From an uncultured Collinsella sp. (GTDB lineage Bacteria; Actinomycetota; Coriobacteriia; Coriobacteriales; Coriobacteriaceae), in NCBI GenBank assembly GCA_905207425.1, contig CAJLLB010000009.1, forward strand, positions 1 through 30,744: 30,744 nucleotides of DNA, read 5' to 3'. The number at the start of each line of letters is the position of its first letter. Position 1 is the stretch's first letter. Of the stretch, positions 13,967 to 22,500 are shown in pieces. Under the pieces are notes generated by a model, which ran no database searches, was not told where the DNA came from, and was given only the letters and a program-made list of their open reading frames with translations. The translations under genes were made by a program, and so were the position numbers.

Positions 13967-15748
13967 TTACTCGTTCAGTAGCCTTGCGGCTTCGGCGGCC
14001 ATATCCTCGACCGTCATGCCGTTCTGTGCGAGCAGTTCGTTGGGGTCGTAGCGGTCGGGGAAGCCCTTGGCGATGCCGAAGGTGCGCGTGCGCAACGGCG
14101 TGCATGCCAGATAACATGCCACACGCTCACCCCAGCCGCCGTCCAAGACGCCGTCCTCGAGGGTGACGACAACGCGATGCTCGGCGGCAAGGCTGTTGAG
14201 GAACTCGCGGTCGAGCTCGGTTGCAAAGCGCGGGTTGACGAGCGTGGCCTCGATGCCGTACTCGGCGGCCAAGCGGTTTGCCACGCGCTCGCCCAACTCA
14301 AAGAAGTCGCCGAGCGCAAGCACGGCCACATCGCGGCCCTGACGCACCACGTTGTAGCGAACGGCGCTATAGTCGGTGTCCTCGGCAGGCGCCAGATCGG
14401 GACGGCTCACCAGGCCAATACCAGGTACACGAATCGCCACGGGATGCTCGCGGTGGTCGAGCGACCAGCTCAGCATGGACAGGTATTCCTCCATGCAGAC
14501 CGGCGCCAAGTAGCGCATGTTGGGAAGAGCGCCCAGCATGGAAATATCAAAGAACGAAAGGTGCGTCTCGGACGTGGTGCCAAAGATCGACGCACCAAAC
14601 ACCAGGATGGTTGCGGGGGCGTCGTTGAGGCACAGGTCGTGCCACAGCTCGTCGTAGGCGCGCTGCAAAAACGTACCGTACACGCCAAAGACCGGCTTGG
14701 CGCCGGCGCGGGCGAGCGCGGTGGCAAAGGTCACGGCATGCTCCTCGGCAATGCCCACATCGACGAACTGTTTGCCGGCGGCAGCGCGAAGCTCGGGTGT
14801 AAAGCCCATGATGTAGGGCGTGGCGGCCGTGATGCCCACGACCTGCGGATCGCGCTTGATGGCGGCGCTGAGCGCCTCGCCCGTAATGTCGGCATAGGTG
14901 CGCGGCGCGGGCTCGCTCGGATGACCCGGGCAAAGTTTGCGGCCGGTTGCCATATCGAAGGGTCCCACATGATGCCAGTGCTCGGGGTCGCTCTGGGCCG
15001 GCTCAAAGCCTTTGCCCTTGGCGGTGGAGACGTGCAGCACGATGGGATGATCGATATTGCGCAGTTCCTGCAGCGCGTCGACCAGGGCCAACACGTCGTT
15101 GCCGGCGTCCAAATAACGGTAGTCGAGTCCCATCGCGCGGAAAACGTTGCGCTCACAGGTGCCGTTGCTGGTGCGCAGCTCGGCCAGATTGCGATAGAGG
15201 CCACCGTGGTTCTCGGCGATGGACTGGTCGTTATCGTTGACGATGATGATCAGGTTGCTGTCGAGTTCGGCGGCATTGTTGAAGCCCTCAAACGCCAAGC
15301 CGCCCGAAAGCGAGCCGTCGCCAATGATGGTGATGACGTTGTAGCTGTCGCCCGCCAGATCGCGGGCGTGTGCCAAGCCGCAGCCCAGGCTCACCGATGT
15401 GGAGGTGTGGCCCATGGCGAACAGGTCGTGCTCGGACTCGTCGGGATTGGCAAAGCCAGAAGCCTCGCCAAAACGTTCCGGATCGATATAGGTATACGCG
15501 CGCCCGGTCAGCGCCTTGTGGGCGTAGGTCTGGTGCGAAACGTCAAAGACAATCTTGTCGATAGGGGAGTTAAACACGCGATGAAGCGCAACCGTAAGCT
15601 CAACGACGCCCAGGTTGGGGGCAACGTGTCCGCCGACAGCGGCGGAGCTTTCGAGGATGGCGTGGCGAATCTCGCCGCAGAGCAGCGGAAGCTCGGCGCG
15701 GTCGAGAGCCTTGACGTCCTCGGGCGTTGTCGTTTGCGTAAGCAGCAT
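13967..15748 (-). CDS. dxs: 1-deoxy-D-xylulose-5-phosphate synthase homologue with altered acceptor site
   Basis: This 593-residue thiamine-diphosphate enzyme is about 5% shorter than typical DXS (~620), which joins pyruvate and glyceraldehyde 3-phosphate in the first MEP step. It keeps the fold and cofactor residues: GGHVAPNLG (H49 in E. coli), DVSHQTYAHKALTGR, the ThDP/Mg motif GDGSLSGG...NDNDQSIAENHGG, and the catalytic Glu in GIAEEHAVTF. TFLQRAYDELWHD aligns without gaps to E. coli TFLQRAYDQVIHD. In the following stretch E. coli DRAGIVGADGQTH reads FGASIFGTTSETH here, so R420 and D427 are replaced by Gly and Thr while H431 remains. R420 contacts the acceptor phosphate, so substrate use may differ. 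GGAG lies 12 nt before the ATG (a weak site), with a 3-codon ATG-GAG-TAA before it and a 14-bp palindrome at 15774-15787. It stands alone, with its own terminator. It could be the housekeeping dxs of this lineage or a paralogue. Confidence 0.8.
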   Translation of the reverse strand: MLLTQTTTPEDVKALDRAELPLLCGEIRHAILESSAAVGGHVAPNLGVVELTVALHRVFNSPIDKIVFDVSHQTYAHKALTGRAYTYIDPERFGEASGFANPDESEHDLFAMGHTSTSVSLGCGLAHARDLAGDSYNVITIIGDGSLSGGLAFEGFNNAAELDSNLIIIVNDNDQSIAENHGGLYRNLAELRTSNGTCERNVFRAMGLDYRYLDAGNDVLALVDALQELRNIDHPIVLHVSTAKGKGFEPAQSDPEHWHHVGPFDMATGRKLCPGHPSEPAPRTYADITGEALSAAIKRDPQVVGITAATPYIMGFTPELRAAAGKQFVDVGIAEEHAVTFATALARAGAKPVFGVYGTFLQRAYDELWHDLCLNDAPATILVFGASIFGTTSETHLSFFDISMLGALPNMRYLAPVCMEEYLSMLSWSLDHREHPVAIRVPGIGLVSRPDLAPAEDTDYSAVRYNVVRQGRDVAVLALGDFFELGERVANRLAAEYGIEATLVNPRFATELDREFLNSLAAEHRVVVTLEDGVLDGGWGERVACYLACTPLRTRTFGIAKGFPDRYDPNELLAQNGMTVEDMAAEAARLLNE

Positions 15749-15773
15749 CGTTGTGGGTTACTCCATGCGAATC

Positions 15774-15787
15774 GAGCGCCGGCGCTC
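15774..15787. promoter_or_regulatory. 14-bp perfect palindrome in the dxs leader
   Basis: GAGCGCCGGCGCTC is a perfect palindrome 26 nt upstream of the dxs ATG, within the divergent dxs/HD-protein region (15749-15975). In the same region CAAAACGTTTTG at 15876-15887 is a perfect 12-bp palindrome. Either could be an operator, or chance in GC-rich DNA. Confidence 0.3.
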
Positions 15788-15975
15788 CCTCGGCCGACAC
15801 AATTGCACAAGACAGTCTCGCACATTTTGGCGTTTGATATGTGACGGCGGCGCGGTAATTCGACAACTGGTGGGGCAAAACGTTTTGTCCGATGCCATAC
15901 TGATAGATTCGATGATGATTTTTTCAATACGTGCAGGCCGTGGCTTGCCGCCGTGAGCCGCTGGAAGGAGGCAGC

Positions 15976-16512
15976 ATGTCCGATGCCGTTCGTGCCGAGA
16001 AAATCGCGCACGAGGTCGACGATGCCGCCCGCCAGCTCGCCCAGGCGGGCCGCTTGGACCTGACGCGCGAGTTTATCCAGCATGGCGACGTGACGGTCTA
16101 TGCACATGTGACCTCGGTGGCACGGGCAAGTCTGTCCTTTGCCGAGCACTTGGGCCGTGCTGGCATTTCGATCGACCGTGCCTCGCTGCTGCGCGGGGCC
16201 TTGCTGCACGACTACTTTCTCTATGATTGGCACGACCCCGACCCGAGCCATCGACTGCACGGATTTCGACATCCGTTTTTTGCCCTGGCGCGTGCCGAGG
16301 AAGATTTTGAGCTGACGCCGCGAGAGCGGAATATTATCGTGCGGCATATGTTTCCGCTGGTGCCGGTGCCGCCGACGTGTCGCGAGGCGTGGATTGTTTG
16401 TCTGGCGGATAAATGGTGTGCTCTGCGTGAGACGGTCGCCGGCCGCCTGCCGCGCAAGGACGAGACGGACGATAGCGTGAGTAAAGCATCGAGTGAAAAG
16501 AGGAGAGGGTAG
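15976..16512 (+). CDS. HD-domain phosphohydrolase
   Basis: This 178-residue cytosolic protein of the HD superfamily (metal-dependent phosphohydrolases) has the ordered ligands H (YAHVTSVARAS), the paired H-D of GALLHDYFLYDW, extra histidines in FRHPFFALARAEEDF and IIVRHMFPLVP, and the distal D in VCLADKWCALRE. The order of these is characteristic of the small HD proteins of Firmicutes and Actinobacteria that lie next to CmpB-type membrane genes. ATG at 15976 has GGAGG about 5 nt upstream. The next gene begins 3 nt after its stop, so the two are co-translated. The substrate may be a nucleotide or lipid phosphate, but nothing in the sequence decides. The C-terminal 15 residues (DETDDSVSKASSEKRRG) are disordered. 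Confidence 0.85.
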   Translation: MSDAVRAEKIAHEVDDAARQLAQAGRLDLTREFIQHGDVTVYAHVTSVARASLSFAEHLGRAGISIDRASLLRGALLHDYFLYDWHDPDPSHRLHGFRHPFFALARAEEDFELTPRERNIIVRHMFPLVPVPPTCREAWIVCLADKWCALRETVAGRLPRKDETDDSVSKASSEKRRG

Positions 16513-16515
16513 ACG

Positions 16516-17729
<1,214 letters not shown>

Positions 17730-17745
17730 GACAATCTTTCGCCTG

Positions 17746-17775
17746 ACGGGCGCGCCTCTCTTGGGGCGCGCCCGT
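17746..17775 (+). terminator. Hairpin terminator downstream of the glnB remnant
   Basis: ACGGGCGCGCC (17746-17756) pairs perfectly with GGCGCGCCCGT (17765-17775) around an 8-nt loop, followed by TCTCGTCT. It lies 17 nt after the remnant's stop codon, the normal place for a glnB terminator, and 36 bp before the HAD gene. Confidence 0.7.
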
Positions 17776-17810
17776 TCTCGTCTACAATATCGTGCAGACG
17801 AAGGAGAGGC

Positions 17811-18674
17811 ATGCCCATGATCAAGATGTTTGCGAGTGACTTAGACGGAACGCTGCTGAACGCCCTGCACGAGGCGGATGGGACCATCCGCCGTGCCATT
17901 CGCGAGCTGACCGAGGCTGGCCTGCATGTGGTTCCCGCGACCGGACGCTCGACGTTGCCAATCGGCGAGCATGGCTTTACAGGTTTGGCACTCGACGCCT
18001 GCTGCTCCAATGGGTCCATCGTGCGCGACAGCCATGGCGAGGTGCTCAGGACCTGGACCATCGACTCGCAGATTACCGAGGAGCTGCTCAAGGAGTTTCC
18101 GGATATCTGTTTTGACTGCTCCACGCCCGATGGCATGTTCTCGAGTGGATCGTTCGAGATGCACCAGGCAGGCTTTAAAAAAGACAGTCCTATCAAGCGC
18201 ATCGTGATGCGCGGCATGCGTGCACGTGGGGGGTATCACGAGGAACAGTATTTCGACCAGTCGATCGGTGACATCCTGCGCCACGATGTGTGCAAGATCA
18301 ACTGTCGCGTGACCTCGCCCGAGCTGGAGCGCGACCTTAAGGCGTATTTGGCCGAGCGCTCGGACCGCGTGGTCAACGCGCCGTTTGATCCGGTGATGTT
18401 CGAGATCACGGACGTGGCGTGCAACAAGGGCGAGAGTGTGGCCTGGCTGGCGGGCTACTACGGCATTGCCGAGGACGAGGTCGCGGTTTACGGAGACGGC
18501 GGCAACGACATTGCCATGCTCAAACGCTTCCGCCATAGCTACGCGACCAAAAACGCAAGCGATGCAGCTAAGGCCGCCGCTAGTGCGACCATCGGCAGTT
18601 GCATGGTTCACGCCGTCCCCAAACACATGCTCGCCACCATGCATAAGCAGAACTCCTGCGCCATCATCGAATAA
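17811..18674 (+). CDS. Cof-type HAD superfamily phosphatase
   Basis: This 287-residue HAD hydrolase of the Cof/IIB group dephosphorylates small phosphorylated metabolites, mostly sugar phosphates. Motif I is DLDGTLL with nucleophile D10 and general acid D12; motif II is the threonine of PATGRST; motif III Lys lies in CNKGESVAWL; motif IV is GDGGNDIAML. The large cap inserted between motifs II and III (about residues 80-200) is the type IIB cap. The closing region CMVHAVPKHMLATMHKQN is longer than in many relatives. ATG at 17811 (GGAG 6-7 nt upstream) or 17817 could start it. It stands alone behind the remnant of glnB. Specificity is not predictable from sequence. Confidence 0.9.
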   Translation: MPMIKMFASDLDGTLLNALHEADGTIRRAIRELTEAGLHVVPATGRSTLPIGEHGFTGLALDACCSNGSIVRDSHGEVLRTWTIDSQITEELLKEFPDICFDCSTPDGMFSSGSFEMHQAGFKKDSPIKRIVMRGMRARGGYHEEQYFDQSIGDILRHDVCKINCRVTSPELERDLKAYLAERSDRVVNAPFDPVMFEITDVACNKGESVAWLAGYYGIAEDEVAVYGDGGNDIAMLKRFRHSYATKNASDAAKAAASATIGSCMVHAVPKHMLATMHKQNSCAIIE

Positions 18675-18729
18675 TGCGACAAAAGGACTGCCCCTTCGTC
18701 ACATCCCAAATATTGCCTTTACGTGTTGA

Positions 18730-18773
18730 TGCACACGGTGTGCAATAATACTCGCACTGTGCAATAGCGCACA
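18730..18773 (+). promoter_or_regulatory. Candidate TetR operator region
   Basis: TGCACACGGTGTGCA (18730-18744) is a perfect palindrome. TGTGCAATA occurs twice, at 18739-18747 and 18758-18766, with a period of 19 bp, and TGTGC/GCACA (18758-18773) forms another symmetric site. All lie within 66 bp upstream of the TetR start, the usual place for autoregulatory sites. Confidence 0.55.
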
Positions 18774-18795
18774 GGTTGAGGAACAAGGAGGACGC

Positions 18796-19506
18796 TTGTC
18801 CCAGCTCGAGAAATGCGATCGCCGGTCCCTTCGCTCGCAGCGTGCCCTTCGCCAGGCACTTGCCAGCGAGCTTGCCGAAAGCGGCGACCTTTCGCGCATT
18901 AATGTCGCGTCGCTCACCGAGCGCGCTGGCCTTACGCGCCGCACGTTCTATTCGCACTACCGCGATATCCCCGACTTTATCAATCAAATCGAGGATGGCT
19001 TGCTGGCCGAGATTCGTGAGCGCATTGAGCTCATCACTGCGGCTCAACTGCCCGATCTCTATCACAACATCGATGAGCTCGAGCCGGCGCCCGGTTCGGT
19101 TGAGTTGCTGCGCTACCTTGCGGCCAACCGCGATTTGATCGGATCGCTGCTGGGTCCGGGCGGCGACCAGGCCTTCATTAAAAGGATCATCGACACCGCG
19201 CGTGAGGCCGTGGTGCCTCGTGCGCAGACGGGCATTTTGGGCCTGGCGCTGGGTACATTCTTTGACTACTACGTTACCTACGTCGTGAGTGCCGAGGTCG
19301 GCCTGATCCAGCGCTGGTTTGAGCGTGGGCTCACCGAATCGCCCGAAGCCATGGCGCGCATTATGACGGTTATCGCCTTTGTGCGTCCCGGCGACCTATA
19401 TGGCCAACCCATCGATATCAACGTGCCGGAATACGGCATGAAGCTATTGAACTTGCAGCTCGAGGACGCGGTCGACACCGCCGCAACCATCGAGTCCAAC
19501 AACTAA
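18796..19506 (+). CDS. TetR/AcrR family transcriptional regulator
   Basis: This 236-residue DNA-binding protein has an N-terminal TetR helix-turn-helix at about residues 14-60: the region SRINVASLTERAGLTRRTFY followed by SHYRDIPDF is the recognition block. The C-terminal domain (residues 70-236) has no hallmark I can tie to a ligand; its YLAANRDLIGSLLG segment resembles the TetR_C_8 group of regulators. It starts with TTG at 18796, with AAGGAGG 5 nt upstream, and no better ATG. It ends 12 bp before the giant activase gene, so it is very likely its local regulator and co-transcribed, or autoregulating the same promoter. The upstream region holds TGCACACGGTGTGCA and tandem TGTGCAATA copies. Function is well supported; the ligand is unknown. 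Confidence 0.88.
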   Translation: MSQLEKCDRRSLRSQRALRQALASELAESGDLSRINVASLTERAGLTRRTFYSHYRDIPDFINQIEDGLLAEIRERIELITAAQLPDLYHNIDELEPAPGSVELLRYLAANRDLIGSLLGPGGDQAFIKRIIDTAREAVVPRAQTGILGLALGTFFDYYVTYVVSAEVGLIQRWFERGLTESPEAMARIMTVIAFVRPGDLYGQPIDINVPEYGMKLLNLQLEDAVDTAATIESNN

Positions 19507-19518
19507 GAGGAGAGACAG

Positions 19519-22500
19519 ATGAGCAAACTCGTCGAGGGCATTAAGGACCGTATGGTCGCTGCCGCGCGTGAGGCCGCGCCCGCCGTGATGGACGCCGCGC
19601 AGAAGGCCGCGACCGCGGCTGCCGAGAAAGTTGCCGAGGCGGTTGCCGATGCCAAGAACGCGGCAGGGGAGACGTCCGTCGCTAACGAGCCCGCCGCCGC
19701 TGAGCCCGTAGCCGCCACTGCCGCCCACGCCCCCGAAGGCGCGATCTTCAACCCCGAGAACGCCCACGGCAACCTGCACCTGGGCATCGACGTGGGCTCC
19801 ACCACCGTTAAGCTCGCCGTGCTCAACGACGACAACCAGATCGTGTACGCCAAGTACCAGCGCCACCACACCGACGTCCGTGCCTGCGCCCGCGACTTGT
19901 TCGAGGGCGCCGCGACCGTGCTGCCGACGGCCCAGATGACCTGCGCCATTACCGGCTCGGGCGGCCTGCTGCTGTCCCAGTGGCTCGACCTGGAGTTTGT
20001 CCAGGAAGTCATCGCCAGCAAGCGTGCCGTCGAGACCCTCATCCCGGCCACCGACGTCGCCATCGAGCTGGGCGGCGAGGACGCCAAGATCATCTACTTC
20101 GACAACGGCATCGAGCAGCGCATGAACGGTACCTGCGCCGGCGGCACGGGCGCGTTCATCGACCAGATGGCAACCCTGCTGCACACCGATGCCAGCGGCC
20201 TTAACGAACTCGCGGCCAACGCCACCACCATCTATCCCATCGCCAGCCGCTGCGGCGTTTTTGCCAAGACCGACGTTCAGCCGCTGCTCAACGAAGGCGC
20301 CCGCCCCGAGGACGTCGCCGCCTCTATCTTCCAGGCCGTCGTGACCCAGACCATCTCGGGCCTGGCGTGCGGCCGTCCCATCCGCGGCAACGTCGCCTTC
20401 CTGGGCGGCCCGCTGCAGTACCTCTCCGAGCTGCGCCACCGCTTCTACCTCACGCTCAACCTGGACGAGGAGCACCGTATCGTGCCCCAAAACGCTCACC
20501 TGTTTGTGGCGAGCGGCGCCGCCATGGCGCACGAGTCCAGTAAACTCAGCACGTTCCCGCAGCTCATCGAGGCTATCGATGCCCTGGGTGACACGCAGGG
20601 TGCCGAGGTCGAGCGTCTGGATCCGCTTTTTGCCACCGACGAGGACTTTGCCGAGTTCAAGAACCGCCACGACACCGAGGTCGTCCCCAAGGGCAAGCTC
20701 GACGGCTACACCGGCCGCGTGTTCATCGGCCTCGACGCCGGTTCCACCACCATGAAGGCCGCGCTCGTGGGTGAGGACGGTCAGCTGCTGCACACCTGGT
20801 ACGGCAACAACAACGGTGACATCCTGGGCACGGCCAAGGTCATCATGGCCGATTTCTACAACCACATCCCCGCCGACTGCACCATCGGCCACGTGACCAC
20901 CACGGGCTACGGCGAGGCACTGCTCATCGAGGCCCTCAAGGCCGACTCCGGCGAGATCGAGACCGTCGCGCACCTGCGCGGCGCCAAGGCGTTCCTGCCC
21001 GGCGTCGAGTTCATTCTGGACATTGGCGGCCAGGACATGAAGTGCCTGCGCGTCAAGGACGGCGTCATCGAGCACATCATGCTCAACGAGGCCTGCTCGT
21101 CGGGCTGCGGCAGCTTTATCGAGAGCTTCGCCGTGTCTATGAACATGGACGTGCGCGCGTTCGCCGACGCCGCCATCCATGCCAAGGCCCCGGTCGACCT
21201 GGGCAGCCGCTGCACGGTCTTTATGAACTCGCGCGTCAAGCAGGCGCAAAAGGAAGGCGCCACGGTGGGCGACATCGCGGCCGGCTTGTCCTATTCCGTC
21301 ATTAAGAATGCCCTGTTCAAGGTCATTAAGCTGCGCGACCCCAAGGAGATCGGCAGCCAGGTGATCGTCCAGGGCGGCACCTTTATGTCCGATGCCACGC
21401 TGCGCGCGTTTGAGCAGCTCACCGGCGTTCACGCCGTGCGTCCCGACATCGCCGGCTGCATGGGCGCCTATGGTGCGGCCCTGCTCGCCCGCGATCGCGC
21501 CGGCGCCGACGGCACCTCGACCATCCTTTCGGCCGAGGACATCGCGCACCTCACCGTGACGCAAAAGCATGTCCGCTGCGGTCGTTGCTCCAACAACTGC
21601 CAGCTTACCGTCAACGACTTTGGCGGCGGCAGGCGCTTCATTACCGGCAACCGCTGCGAGAAGGGCGCCGGCCATAAAAAGCAGAAGACCGAGGCCCCCA
21701 ACCTCTTCAAAAAGAAAAACGAGCTGCTCTTTAACCGCGAGGTCCTGAGCCCCGACGAAGCCCCGCGCGGCACCGTCGGCATCCCCCGCGCACTCAACAT
21801 GTACGAGAACTACCCCTTCTGGCACGCGTTCTTTACGCGCCTGGGCTTTAGCGTGCAGCTGTCCGACCAGTCGAGCAAGAAGACCTACCAGGCGGGCATC
21901 GAGTCTATGCCGTCCGAGAGCGTGTGCTACCCGGCAAAAATGAGCCACGGCCATGTGATGAACCTCATCGACCGCGATGTCGACTTTATTTGGATGCCGT
22001 GCGTGCGCTGGGAGCGCAAGGAGGATTCGACGGCCGGCAACTGCTATAACTGCCCCATCGTCATGAGCTACCCCACGGCGCTGGCGCTCAATATCGATGA
22101 GATTCGCGAGCAGAACATCGAGTTCCTGTACCCGTTTGTGCCCTATCACGACAAGACCGAGCTCAAGCGCCGTCTGTACCAGGTGCTCGCCGTCGACCGT
22201 GTGGCCGATGCTGAGACCGGTCGCGGTCGCGTGCGCGGTCCCAAGATCACGCGCTCCGAGGTCGATGCCGCCGTCAACGCTGCCTTTGAGGCCGATGCGC
22301 GCTTCCACGAGGATATCCAGACCATGGGCGAGGAGGCCCTTAAGTGGGTCGAGGACCACGGCGGTCACGGCATCGTGCTCGCCGGTCGTCCCTACCATAA
22401 CGACCCCGAGATCAACCACGCCCTGCCCGAGCTTATCTCGAGCTTTGGCTTTGCGGTCTTTACCGAGGATTCGCTTGCGCACCTTGTGAAGCCCGAGCGC

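Noticed and set aside
14177..15844. 555-residue plus-strand frame opposite dxs
   Set aside because: It is a codon-aligned shadow of a well-supported DXS-family gene with a terminator and no competing signals.
15876..15887. Palindrome CAAAACGTTTTG in the dxs/HD-protein divergent region
   Set aside because: It is perfect but only 12 bp and unaccompanied by a clear promoter; chance occurrence cannot be excluded.
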